A stretch of 63,683 nucleotides of DNA from Peptococcaceae bacterium (GCA_017399005.1 JAFQEO010000025.1:1-63683), one strand, 5' to 3'; shown: positions 37,047 to 45,711, counted from the stretch's first letter. Numbers and translations are program-made. Notes: generated by a model from the sequence alone, not told the origin.

Positions 37047-38054
37047 ATGGTAACACGCATTAAATCGCCGCACGCGGAAAAAATGCGCAAAAAAAAGAAA
37101 CGGCGCAGCCAAATGACCTGGCTTGGCGTGATTCTGTGTGCCGCGTTGCTGTACGGAGCATCGTTTTTGATGGATTTGATTCCGGCTCCGGAGCCGGAAC
37201 TGAATTCTGGGCGTACTGTGCAGGTATATCATATGGAAACCGGGCAACTGATGGCGCTGGATTTAGAGCAGTATCTGGTTGGCGTGGTAGCGGCTGAAAT
37301 GCCGGCTGAATTTGATGTGGAAGCATTAAAGGCGCAGGCGGTGGCGGCTCGTACATTTACCGTGAACCGCATGATTCATCCGCACCCGAATGTGACAGCA
37401 CTGCACAGTCTGGCGCAACTCAGCACCAGCCCGGAAACCTGTCAGGCGTGGATTAGCGAAGAAGAACAGAAAAAACGATGGGGCAGTCAGTATCGCAAAT
37501 ATCATCGTAAAATTGTGCAGGCAGTGGCCGATACTGCCGGGGAGGTGCTCCGGTATGACGGGCTGTTAATTGAACCGCTTTATCATGCCAGTTGTGGCGG
37601 AACACAAACGGAAGATGCACAGAATGTATGGGGCAACGCAAAACCGTATCTGGTCAGTGTGAAATGCAATCATGCATCTGACCCGCATATGCAGACCCGA
37701 ACCAGTATGACCCTCCAGACCATGGCGCAGAGGCTGCAACTTTCTGATGCCGTTCCGGCAGCGGCAACTGGCGATTATATACAGCTACTCAGCAGCACCG
37801 GGAGCAACCGGGTGAGTCAGATCCGTATCGGTAATCAGATTTTTACCGGCGGTGAACTGCGCAGTGCATTGAATCTGAAATCGTCATTAATCAGCTGGCA
37901 CATTACCGGGAACGAAATCACATTTATCACGAATGGCTACGGCCATGGCGTAGGGCTTTGCCAGTACGGCGCTAATTATTATGCAAAGCAGGGTGATGAC
38001 TACCGGCAGATTCTGAGCCGGTATTATACAGACACTCAGCTGTCACAGGAATAA
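37047..38054 (+). CDS. spoIID: SpoIID-like peptidoglycan lytic transglycosylase
   Basis: The 335-residue protein has a Lys/Arg-rich N-terminus, one membrane helix (about 26-45) and the SpoIID domain: EQYLVGVVAAEMPAEF (with the catalytic Glu), ALKAQAVAARTF, HASCGGTQT and the C-terminal GYGHGVGLCQYGA. In spore formers it trims glycan strands during engulfment together with SpoIIM and SpoIIP, which are not in this window. I chose ATG 37047, eight bases after GAGGTGG; the ATG at 37041 is too close to it. A SpoIIQ-like gene follows, as in Bacillus. Confidence 0.88.
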   Translation: MVTRIKSPHAEKMRKKKKRRSQMTWLGVILCAALLYGASFLMDLIPAPEPELNSGRTVQVYHMETGQLMALDLEQYLVGVVAAEMPAEFDVEALKAQAVAARTFTVNRMIHPHPNVTALHSLAQLSTSPETCQAWISEEEQKKRWGSQYRKYHRKIVQAVADTAGEVLRYDGLLIEPLYHASCGGTQTEDAQNVWGNAKPYLVSVKCNHASDPHMQTRTSMTLQTMAQRLQLSDAVPAAATGDYIQLLSSTGSNRVSQIRIGNQIFTGGELRSALNLKSSLISWHITGNEITFITNGYGHGVGLCQYGANYYAKQGDDYRQILSRYYTDTQLSQE

Positions 38055-38100
38055 AAACCTTCTGACATCGGCAATACTACCGGTGACAGGAGGTTTTTTT
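38053..38100 (+). terminator. terminator after spoIID that also contains the next ribosome site
   Basis: A stem of about 18 pairs (38053-38071 with 38080-38098, one A-A mismatch at 38065/38086, two G-T pairs) ends in a run of seven T (94-100). The ribosome site AGGAGG (38088-38093) of the following gene lies in its 3' arm. It could both end spoIID transcripts and hide that site in any read-through RNA. Confidence 0.8.
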
Positions 38101-38793
38101 ATGAATCGTAAATATAATCTGGATTATCTGCTGCACTTGCAGAAAAACGCCCGGCTGTATATGGTGGGGCTGTCGCTTATGGCTTTTTTTATGGCGGTGT
38201 CGCTGTGTCTGTATCTGGAGCCGTGGGAGCCGAAAAACAGTACGGCATTCTGGGCGCAAAACAATAGCGACCAGGTAATTGCGGAACAGGCACAACAAAA
38301 CGCAGAGCCTGATTTAGCCAAAAAACAGGAAGTAGAAACACAAAACAGCAAAACAGAGGCCGTGAACCAGCAGGAGCCTGTTTTAGAGAGCGTAAAAGAA
38401 CAACAGCGTGAAACATTAGCGAAAGAAGTTCCAGCTGATGAAACGGCCAAGCCACAAGCTGTTGATTTGCGGCAGATAGCAGGCGTTACAGCTCCGTGTA
38501 AGGGTTCCCTGCTATACGGCTACGGTATCGGCTATGATTCGCTTTATGATGATTACCGGTTTCACGATGCCATCTGTTATCAGGCTGATGGGGCTGATAT
38601 TTTTGCAGTGGCCGACGGAGTGGTAAAACAGGCAGATACCAGTGCCAGCTGGCAGATTATTTTGCAGTGCGGTCAGTATCAGGTTGCCTATCAAGGCGTG
38701 CAGAACTGTACGGTCACATCAGGTGAAAAGGTAACTGCCGGGCAGATTATCGGCACAGCAGGGACGACGCTGTGTGTGAAAGCAGTGAAATAA
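38101..38793 (+). CDS. SpoIIQ-like degenerate LytM (M23) protein
   Basis: The 230-residue protein has one membrane span (about 20-38), a Glu/Gln-rich linker (50-120) and a C-terminal LytM-type domain (about 130-230). His155 in RFHDAICY aligns with the first zinc ligand, but the Asp four residues later is Cys, and the C-terminal HLH motif is replaced by LCVKAV. The fold is therefore probably not a peptidase, as in SpoIIQ of Bacillus, which is adjacent to spoIID there too. The start at 38101 follows AGGAGG, which is buried in a terminator stem. Confidence 0.75.
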   Translation: MNRKYNLDYLLHLQKNARLYMVGLSLMAFFMAVSLCLYLEPWEPKNSTAFWAQNNSDQVIAEQAQQNAEPDLAKKQEVETQNSKTEAVNQQEPVLESVKEQQRETLAKEVPADETAKPQAVDLRQIAGVTAPCKGSLLYGYGIGYDSLYDDYRFHDAICYQADGADIFAVADGVVKQADTSASWQIILQCGQYQVAYQGVQNCTVTSGEKVTAGQIIGTAGTTLCVKAVK

Positions 38794-38987
38794 TATTGTG
38801 AGCACTATGTAAGGATGTAAAGAATGAATTCCGGGAGTTTTTCTGATTTTTAATTTTTCAGAAAGGTTCCGGATAAAGTTTACATGAGCTGTTCAGGAGT
38901 TTACACAAAAGGGTGACGGAATGATGAGATGACGCTTTTTCTGTATCTTGTCTTAGAATTAAAAAAATTTTAGAGTAATACTGAAAA

Positions 38988-39077
38988 AAGTTGTCATCTT
39001 GTCACTATTCCCATGGTTGAGCGAAATTTTCGTCATAAAGTCGTCATCTTTTCGTCATCGGGCGAAAAAGTTGTCAT
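38988..39077 (+). repeat. cluster of TYGTCAY repeats
   Basis: Six copies of TYGTCAT/C lie at 38991, 38999, 39030, 39041, 39052 and 39071, with two longer copies AAGTYGTCATCTT at 38988-39000 and 39038-39050. They all point the same way. They may be protein-binding iterons. The surrounding gap (38794-39168) holds no supported gene. Confidence 0.5.
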
Positions 39078-39099
39078 GCCATGTCGGGCACAAATCGCA

Positions 39100-39150
39100 T
39101 AAAAAAGCGCTTCTGCATTTACGGATAATCGTAAGTGCGGAAGCGCTTTG
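39100..39150 (-). terminator. terminator of the histidine phosphatase gene
   Basis: A long stem pairs AAAGCGCTT..GCA..TTACG with CGTAA..TGC..AAGCGCTTT, with few mismatches. On the minus strand it is followed by six T. Confidence 0.85.
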
Positions 39151-39168
39151 TGTTATGCGTTATACAAT

Positions 39169-39184
39169 TGTTTCACGTGAAACA
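39169..39184. promoter_or_regulatory. parS centromere site
   Basis: TGTTTCACGTGAAACA is a perfect 16-bp palindrome matching the ParB-binding consensus. It abuts the stop codon of the histidine phosphatase gene (39185). Chromosomal parS sites normally cluster around oriC. Confidence 0.93.
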
Positions 39185-39826
39185 TTACAGGCCGGCCTGT
39201 TCGATGCCGCTGAATAAAAAGCCCATATGGTTTGTGGAGTTCAGCAGAACTACACGCCAGGTGCCTTCGTTGTATTCCAGCACGTTGATGCAGGTGTTGT
39301 CCTGTTTAATCTGCCAGAAGTGTTCCATGCCTAAGCCCAGGATATCGCAGATGATAGCTTTGTTTACAGCGTCGTGTGCAGCTACCAGAATGGTTTTATC
39401 CGGGTATTTCTCCACATACTCGTCAAAAGCTTCACGGGTGCGTTTTCGAACATCCTCAAGGGATTCTCCGCCGTCTGGCATCTGTACCAGATGCGGCTCG
39501 GTGTGCCACTGGTGATATTCGGTCGGGTACTGCGCCTCGATATCTTTTGCCAGAATGCCTTCCCAGCTGCCGTGGTTGATTTCCAGCAGGCGGTTATCCG
39601 GTTCTACCGGCAGGTTGTGCAGGTCGGCACAGAATTTGCAGGTCTGGAAGGAGCGCTGCAGCGGGCTTGCGATACATAAATCAATAGGGATTTCACGCAG
39701 ACCTTCTGCCAGCAGGTGCCCCTGTTTTAAGCCTCGCTCGCTTAAAGGGGTATCTTCCTGGCCCTGATAACGGCCTTCCACATTCCATGTGGTTTCGCCG
39801 TGGCGAACTAAAATAATTCTTGTCAT
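39185..39826 (-). CDS. histidine phosphatase family protein (phosphoglycerate mutase-like)
   Basis: The 213-residue enzyme has the phosphohistidine motif LVRHGETTWN near its start, NGSW-like LLEINHGSWEG, and the second histidine in VAAHDAVNKAII. Size and sequence fit the CobC/GpmB-type branch, which includes alpha-ribazole phosphatases and broad phosphatases. The true substrate cannot be set from sequence. It lies 21 bases downstream of serA and is probably in the same transcript, so phosphoserine or phosphoglycerate metabolism is an attractive option. Confidence 0.85.
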   Translation of the reverse strand: MTRIILVRHGETTWNVEGRYQGQEDTPLSERGLKQGHLLAEGLREIPIDLCIASPLQRSFQTCKFCADLHNLPVEPDNRLLEINHGSWEGILAKDIEAQYPTEYHQWHTEPHLVQMPDGGESLEDVRKRTREAFDEYVEKYPDKTILVAAHDAVNKAIICDILGLGMEHFWQIKQDNTCINVLEYNEGTWRVVLLNSTNHMGFLFSGIEQAGL

Positions 39827-39847
39827 GATAGATTCCTCGCTTTTTGC

Positions 39848-41437
39848 TTAGGCTTCGCAGTGAATCAGTTTTACATCCAGAATGCCTTCGATGCCGGAAA
39901 GCTGCAGCATGATATCGTTTGGAATATCATCGCCTACAGCGATTGCCATGATATTGGTATTGGACTGGGTAATTTTACCTACCTGCATGCCGTTGATATT
40001 GATGCCGGCTTTCCCCAGAATGGTAGCCATCTGACCAATCATATTCGGCTGGTCAATATGCGGAGCAAGCAGCAGATAGCCTTCTGGTGTGAAGTCGATA
40101 CGATACTGGTCAATCTGTACGATTTTTGGTTCTTTGCCGTCAAACAGAGTCCCGGCAATCACATGGGTTTCGCCTTTAGAGGTTACGATGGTTGCAGTGA
40201 TTGCGGTGCTGTAATAACCATCGGCAAAGGCTTTTGTTTCTTTTACATCGATGCCGCGTTTTTTTGCCAGCCCTGGTGCATTGATATAGTTTACGCTGTC
40301 CTGCAGAATCGGGTTCAGCATACCTTTTAAGAATGCGGTGGTTAATGGCTGGGTTTCGGTATCAGCCAGCTGGCCGGAGTATTCCACTTCTACCGATTTA
40401 ATCGGGCCGTTTGCCAGATATACACCGATAGTGCCCAGACGTTCTGCCAGTCCGTAGTATGGCTGAATCAGAGCAGCTACATCTTTTGGAATTGGAGCCA
40501 TGTTTACAGCGTTCATAACCGGTTTGCCTTCCAGAGCATCGATAACGCCGTAGGCAACGTCTACTGCCACGCCAACCTGTGCTTCGATGGTAGATGCCCC
40601 CAGATGTGCGGTCTGTACTACATTGAACATGCCCAGGAACGGGTTGTTGTCTTTTGTTAATGGTTCATTTGGATATACGTCGATAGCAGCGCCGGCAATT
40701 TTACCGGATTTTAAGCCTTCTGCCACTGCTTCAATATCAAAACATTCACCGCGGGCACAGTTTACTAAACGTACGCCGTCTTTCATTTTTGCGATGCTTT
40801 CTGCATTAATCATATCACGGGTTTCTTTTGTCAGCGGTGTATGAATGGTGATATAGTCGGAGCGTTCCAGCAGAGTATCAAAGTCTACCTGTTCTACGCC
40901 CAGATTTTTTGCGTATGCTTCGCTTACATAAGGGTCGTATGCCAGCACGTTCATTTCCATCGCTGCCAGACGTTTTGCAACACGGCCGCCTACATGACCA
41001 ATCCCGATGATACCAACCGTTTTGTACTGCAGCTGGATACCGGTGAAGCTTTTGCGGTCCCATTTGCCTTCCTGAATAGAGTTATGTGCCTGCGGAATAA
41101 AACGGGTCATGCCCAGCATCATGCCGATGGTGTGTTCTGCCGCAGCTACGGTGTTAGAGTCTGGTGCGTTTACCACTACGATACCGTGAGCAGTAGCGGC
41201 AGGAATATCAATATTATCTACACCAACGCCTGCACGGCCGATTACTTTCAGGTTGGTAGCCGCTTCGATAATATCTTCGGTTACCTGTGTCTGGCTGCGG
41301 GTTACCAGGCCATCGTATTCGCCGATAATTTTTTTCAGTTCTTCCGGCGGCAGATTGGTTTTTACATCTACATCATAGTGTTCTTTCAGCAGGGCTACGC
41401 CCTGTTCGTTTACGTCATCACTTACTAAAATTCTCAT
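39848..41437 (-). CDS. serA: D-3-phosphoglycerate dehydrogenase
   Basis: The 529-residue long-form SerA starts serine synthesis by oxidising 3-phosphoglycerate. The NAD loop is GIIGIGHVGGRVAKRL, and the catalytic His is in QTAHLGAST. The C-terminal half carries the intervening ASB domain and an ACT domain (from about 455), which usually gives serine feedback control. The start at 41437 follows GGAGGTAA; an upstream ATG overlaps that site. It follows serC by 32 bases. Confidence 0.96.
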   Translation of the reverse strand: MRILVSDDVNEQGVALLKEHYDVDVKTNLPPEELKKIIGEYDGLVTRSQTQVTEDIIEAATNLKVIGRAGVGVDNIDIPAATAHGIVVVNAPDSNTVAAAEHTIGMMLGMTRFIPQAHNSIQEGKWDRKSFTGIQLQYKTVGIIGIGHVGGRVAKRLAAMEMNVLAYDPYVSEAYAKNLGVEQVDFDTLLERSDYITIHTPLTKETRDMINAESIAKMKDGVRLVNCARGECFDIEAVAEGLKSGKIAGAAIDVYPNEPLTKDNNPFLGMFNVVQTAHLGASTIEAQVGVAVDVAYGVIDALEGKPVMNAVNMAPIPKDVAALIQPYYGLAERLGTIGVYLANGPIKSVEVEYSGQLADTETQPLTTAFLKGMLNPILQDSVNYINAPGLAKKRGIDVKETKAFADGYYSTAITATIVTSKGETHVIAGTLFDGKEPKIVQIDQYRIDFTPEGYLLLAPHIDQPNMIGQMATILGKAGININGMQVGKITQSNTNIMAIAVGDDIPNDIMLQLSGIEGILDVKLIHCEA

Positions 41438-41469
41438 GGTTGTTACCTCCAAAATGTTTATTCGTGTTT

Positions 41470-42540
41470 TTATTCATGTTCTTTCTGATACTGTTTCATA
41501 AATTCAGCCAGTGCAGCGCATGCTTCCATCGGCACTGCATTGTAAGTGGATGCACGGCATCCGCCTACGGAACGGTGCCCGTTAATTCCGATAAAGCCTG
41601 CAGCTTTGCCTTTTTCGATGAAGTCTTTCTCCAGTTCTGGTGTTGCCAGATTGAAGGTGATGTTCATCAGGCTGCGGTATGCTTTGTCGGCATGGCCTTT
41701 GTAAAATCCGTTGCTGTTGTCGATTACATCGTAAATCAGACTTGCTTTTGCCTGATTGTTTGCCGCCACGGCATCTACGCCGCCCTGGTTTTTAATCCAG
41801 TGCAGTGTTTTGTTTACCATGTAGATGGCAAATACCGGCGGTGTATTGTACAGCGAATCCTTTTCTGCAAAGGTGCTGTATTTCAGCATAGTAGGCAGCT
41901 CGGTTCTGGCAGCAGCCAGAAATTCTTTTTTCACAATTACGATAACCACACCAGCCGGGCCCAGATTTTTCTGTGCGCCTGCGTAAATCAGGTCGAAATC
42001 ACTAACATTGACTCTGCGCGACAGAATATCGCTGGACATATCACAGATTACCGGTATATCAAATTTCGGGAAGTCTGGATATTCGGTGCCGTAAATGGTG
42101 TTGTTGGCAGTCAGATGCACATAATCGGTATCCGGCTGGATATCGAATTCCTGCGGAATATAACAGTGGTTGCGGTCTGCACTGGATGCAGCCTCGTAGG
42201 CTTCGCCAAAAAATTTTGCTTCGGCCATGGCTTTTTTTGCCCATACCCCGGTGTTTACATAAGCCGCTTTTTTCTTCAGAAAGTTTGCGGCTGTCATCAT
42301 GAACTGGGTACTGCCGCCACCCTGAATAAATAAAATCTCGTAATTTTCCGGAATTTCCATCAGTTCCCGCAGCAGTGCCTTGGTTTCCTGATGCATAGCA
42401 TCATACTCTTTGCTGCGGTGACTCATTTCAATAATCCCCATGCCGGTATCCTGATAGTTCAGAAATTCTGCCTGTGCCTCTTTCAGCACTTCTTCCGGCA
42501 TAGCGGAAGGACCGGCATTAAAATTGTATGCTCGTTTCAT
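41470..42540 (-). CDS. serC: phosphoserine aminotransferase
   Basis: The 356-residue PLP enzyme makes phosphoserine from phosphohydroxypyruvate. Hallmarks are the N-terminal YNFNAGPSAMPEEVL, the PLP lysine in YAGAQKNLGPAG and GHRSVGGCRASTYNA. The start at 42540 follows GGGAGGG. It is the first gene behind a serine T-box leader and is followed by serA. Confidence 0.97.
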   Translation of the reverse strand: MKRAYNFNAGPSAMPEEVLKEAQAEFLNYQDTGMGIIEMSHRSKEYDAMHQETKALLRELMEIPENYEILFIQGGGSTQFMMTAANFLKKKAAYVNTGVWAKKAMAEAKFFGEAYEAASSADRNHCYIPQEFDIQPDTDYVHLTANNTIYGTEYPDFPKFDIPVICDMSSDILSRRVNVSDFDLIYAGAQKNLGPAGVVIVIVKKEFLAAARTELPTMLKYSTFAEKDSLYNTPPVFAIYMVNKTLHWIKNQGGVDAVAANNQAKASLIYDVIDNSNGFYKGHADKAYRSLMNITFNLATPELEKDFIEKGKAAGFIGINGHRSVGGCRASTYNAVPMEACAALAEFMKQYQKEHE

Positions 42541-42579
42541 ATAGTATGGATTCCCTCCCTGGTAATAATCTGAAATAAA

Positions 42580-42800
42580 CAAAAAAGAGAAGTCACCCCA
42601 TAGGAAAATGGGGCGAGCTTCTCTTGAACTCGCGGTGCCACCCAAATTGTGCTTTTGGCCATCTCATTATACGCTGTATCGGGCGTACCCGTCGAACTCC
42701 TCGCTCGCCGCTCCAGAGCGGAAAGATATGCTTTACTGCTGCCTTGCACCGTCCGGCAGCTCTCTGAAAGTATCTGCATATCGCTTCTCTTTCATAGCGT
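42580..42800 (-). promoter_or_regulatory. T-box riboswitch, serine-specific (UCC)
   Basis: On the minus strand the leader has a stem I with GATATGC/GCATATC, the AGAGAGC and GGTGCAAG loops, the T-box bulge GGGTGGCACCGCG (about 42643-42631) and a terminator AGAGAAG..CTTCTCTTTTTT (about 42625-42581). The specifier bulge after stem I reads TCC (42722-42720) followed by G, a serine codon. Uncharged tRNA-Ser would prevent termination and switch on serC-serA. Confidence 0.9.
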
Positions 42801-42818
42801 TTAAAATATAGTAAATTC

Positions 42819-42846
42819 AGTATAGCATTTTAAATTTTTCTGTCAA
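42819..42846 (-). promoter_or_regulatory. promoter of the T-box-serC-serA unit
   Basis: On the minus strand TTGACA (42846-42841) and TATACT (42824-42819) have a 16-base spacer, with TG before the -10. Confidence 0.65.
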
Positions 42847-42882
42847 GCAAAATATATGAAAGTAGCCCGTTTTATTTATCAA

Positions 42883-44085
42883 TTAGCGCTCGCTGCGCAG
42901 TTTAAACAGCAGGAAGGAAGATACCAGCAGCGCTGCAGCGTACAGAATCGCAAAAATGAACAGAGTACTCTGATAGGTAGACAGAGCTTCTTTTGCCCAG
43001 GAAATGATGCAAGGCCCTACGATGCCGGCCATTGCCCATGCGGTCAGAATACGGCCGTGAATAGAGCTTAAATGTTTGGTGCCGAATACATCGCCCAGAT
43101 AAGCCGGGATACAGGAGAACCCGCCGCCGTAACAGGTCATTACGAGGAACAGGAAAATCTGGAACAGCAGAACATTCTGAACATTGCCCAGAATTAACAT
43201 AGCAATAATTTCTAATACGAAGAAACCGGTGTAAACCACGTCACGACCAAGATAATCGGATGCAGTTGCCCAACCCAGACGGCCGCCGCCGTTGAAAATT
43301 CCCATAACCCCAACGATGCTGGCTGCTGCCAGAGCACTCATGCCGGTGGTTTCCTGCAGGATTGGAGATGCAACCGATAACAGCGCAATGCCGCAGGTGA
43401 TGTTGATAAACAGTAAGAACCACATTGCATAGAATTTCCATGTTTTCATGGCTTCATTTGCAGTGTACTGTTTGCGGCGGTCTTTGTGAGTACCGGTCTG
43501 CTCCGGCAGATAGCCTTCCGGAACAGGATGAATTAAGAATGCGGAAACCGCAATGATGATAAAGTAAACAACACCGATGGTATAGAAGGTGTTCACCAGA
43601 CCTACGCTGGTAATCAGCGAACTGATAACAGGCCCTGCGATAGCAGATGCAAAACCAAAGCCCATAATCGCCAGACCGGTTGCCAGCCCTGGGCGGTCAT
43701 AGAACCAGTTTACCAGTGTTTTTACCGGTGTGATGTAACCAATCCCGAGACCGATACCGCCGATGCATCCATAGAACAGATACAGCAGAGGCAGAGAATT
43801 CTGACTGATGGCAAAACCGCTGCCAATCAGCCCGGTACAGTAAAACAGCCCGCACAGAATCCCGGATTTGCGCGGTCCCATTTTTTCAACAATTGTTCCC
43901 AGAAATGCAGCGGACATCCCCAAAAAGAAGATGGCGATACTGAATACCCAGGATACCTGTGACAGTGGAACATTCAGCGCATCAATAACGGGATTGGTGA
44001 AAACGGACCAGGCATAAACGGCACCGATGCTGAGATGAATGCCGACAGCCGGGATGGCTCCATTGAGCCAGCGATTTAATTTCAT
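42883..44085 (-). CDS. MFS transporter, oxalate/formate antiporter-like
   Basis: The 400-residue protein has twelve predicted membrane spans and fits the OxlT/monocarboxylate group of the major facilitator family. Typical segments are GAVYAWSVFTNPV and SGILCGLFYCTGLIGSGFA, with GGIGLGIGYITPVKTL and GGRLGWATASDYLGRD. Members carry lactate, formate, oxalate or similar acids. The start at 44085 follows GAGGT. It stands alone, divergent from the radical SAM gene. The substrate is not known. Confidence 0.83.
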   Translation of the reverse strand: MKLNRWLNGAIPAVGIHLSIGAVYAWSVFTNPVIDALNVPLSQVSWVFSIAIFFLGMSAAFLGTIVEKMGPRKSGILCGLFYCTGLIGSGFAISQNSLPLLYLFYGCIGGIGLGIGYITPVKTLVNWFYDRPGLATGLAIMGFGFASAIAGPVISSLITSVGLVNTFYTIGVVYFIIIAVSAFLIHPVPEGYLPEQTGTHKDRRKQYTANEAMKTWKFYAMWFLLFINITCGIALLSVASPILQETTGMSALAAASIVGVMGIFNGGGRLGWATASDYLGRDVVYTGFFVLEIIAMLILGNVQNVLLFQIFLFLVMTCYGGGFSCIPAYLGDVFGTKHLSSIHGRILTAWAMAGIVGPCIISWAKEALSTYQSTLFIFAILYAAALLVSSFLLFKLRSER

Positions 44086-44295
44086 GGTTGAGACCTCTTT
44101 CCGTAGTGATAGTTTCCTGTGATTTACAGAGAAATGTTTTGTAATATATACCGATATATAAATTTTTATATAACGACAAGAAAGAGTATACAGCAGGCCG
44201 GGCAGAAATACAAACAAATTTTGAAAATAATAGATAATAGAAATTGATAGATAAGAAAAGTTTCCCTGTGCGATAACTGGCTGAGGAGATACTGT

Positions 44296-44324
44296 TTGAC
44301 CTGCCGGTGAGAATCAAGTAAAAT
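44296..44324 (+). promoter_or_regulatory. promoter of the radical SAM gene
   Basis: TTGACC (44296-44301) and TAAAAT (44319-44324) are 17 bases apart, 34 bases before the start codon. Confidence 0.6.
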
Positions 44325-44358
44325 AAAAAAATAAGAATGAATTAAAGGGGGAACTGCT

Positions 44359-45603
44359 ATGTTCCATTTTGTTTATGCTGATGAGGATGGCAATGGATAT
44401 ATCAATGAAGATTTTTTCGGACTGGGTCTGCTAGGGGCTAGTTTTGTAGAGCCTAGTGAAGAGGAAGTGATTCCGCTGCCGGAAGGTGCCAGCTTAACCA
44501 TGATTCCAAACCGTGCGCCAGTGGTTATCAATGACGAAGATCAGTTTACGCTGTATCCGGAAGAAGGCTGGGTAATGGGAGCGCTGCTTCCACAGGGTTA
44601 TACCCGTACATTACTGCCGGCTTTTGTAAACAATGAGGGTGCAGAAGGGCTGCCGCTGTTTGGCTATTCGGCAGTGTTTGCACAGGATGGCGATTTATAT
44701 GTGGCTGCTGTGCCGACCGATGAGGATTATAAATGGAATCCGCAGTATTTTAATACCGATGATCTGGCAGAGCGTGTAGAGGCTCTGCAGAATAAATTTC
44801 CGGATAACCGGCTGTTAAAACAGCTGGGGCACTGTGCGCTAACCTACGGCTGCTTTACAGCGCAGAATATTTTTTATCATCGCTGGGAAGGTGGTATTCC
44901 GGTATCGCCTGTATGCAACGCCAGATGTCTGGGATGTATTTCACTGCAGCCCAGTGAGTGCTGTCCGTCGCCTCAGAGCCGTTTAACATTTGTGCCGACT
45001 GTGCAGGAAGTTGTAGAACTGGCTGTGCATCATCTGCAGGATGCAGAAGACGGGATTATCAGTTTTGGACAGGGCTGTGAAGGTGACCCTAGTATGCAGG
45101 CAGACCTGATTGCCGAGGCGATTAAAGAAATCCGCCGTCAGACAGACAACGGTACCATTAATATGAATACAAACGCCGGCAACACAGAAGGAATTAAAAA
45201 AATTGTTGATGCCGGGATTGATTCGCTGCGTGTCAGCTTGAACAGCGGTACCGATGCGGTGTATAATGCTTATTACCGTCCGGTAAACTATACACTGGAC
45301 AATGTGCGCCAGTCACTTCGCTATGCGGCAGATAATGGCGTATACACTTACTTGAATCTGCTGACATTCCCGGGTATCAATGACTGCAGTGATGAAGTGG
45401 AAAGTCTGCTGAATCTGGTGCAGGAAAACGATGTGAAAGCCATTCAGGTTCGCAACCTGAACATTGACCCGGAAACGATGAAGCCGATTATTGAACTGTT
45501 GAAAGAAGAACCACTGGGGGTACCGGCTTTTCTGAATATTCTGGAAGAGGAACTGCCGGATGTGGCTGTTGGAAACTATACAAAACCGTTTCGCAGAAAG
45601 TAA
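44359..45603 (+). CDS. radical SAM protein, unknown function
   Basis: The 414-residue protein has an N-terminal domain of about 180 residues without recognised motifs, then a radical SAM core. The cluster motif CNARCLGC (CxxxCxxC) follows SPV at about residue 190. GQGCEGDPSMQ, NMNTNAG and DSLRVSLNSG match the barrel strands that bind SAM. There is no typical C-terminal SPASM cysteine cluster. It has its own promoter and no partner gene that would show its substrate. Extra cysteines in CISLQPSECCPSPQ are unusual. Confidence 0.85.
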   Translation: MFHFVYADEDGNGYINEDFFGLGLLGASFVEPSEEEVIPLPEGASLTMIPNRAPVVINDEDQFTLYPEEGWVMGALLPQGYTRTLLPAFVNNEGAEGLPLFGYSAVFAQDGDLYVAAVPTDEDYKWNPQYFNTDDLAERVEALQNKFPDNRLLKQLGHCALTYGCFTAQNIFYHRWEGGIPVSPVCNARCLGCISLQPSECCPSPQSRLTFVPTVQEVVELAVHHLQDAEDGIISFGQGCEGDPSMQADLIAEAIKEIRRQTDNGTINMNTNAGNTEGIKKIVDAGIDSLRVSLNSGTDAVYNAYYRPVNYTLDNVRQSLRYAADNGVYTYLNLLTFPGINDCSDEVESLLNLVQENDVKAIQVRNLNIDPETMKPIIELLKEEPLGVPAFLNILEEELPDVAVGNYTKPFRRK

Positions 45604-45682
45604 CTTGCTGAAATCATAGCATACAGTAAAAAGCAGCGGCGAAACAGATTTTTGGAAAATAGAAAAAACAGCAAAAAAATCA

Positions 45683-45711
45683 TTGACTAATTGACCAGAA
45701 ATGAGTATACT
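45683..45711 (+). promoter_or_regulatory. promoter of rpmE
   Basis: TTGACT (45683-45688) and TATACT (45706-45711) are 17 bases apart. Confidence 0.65.

Noticed and set aside
38101..38793. Active M23 zinc peptidase.
   Set aside because: One ligand (Asp to Cys) and the C-terminal HLH motif are missing, so catalysis is unlikely.
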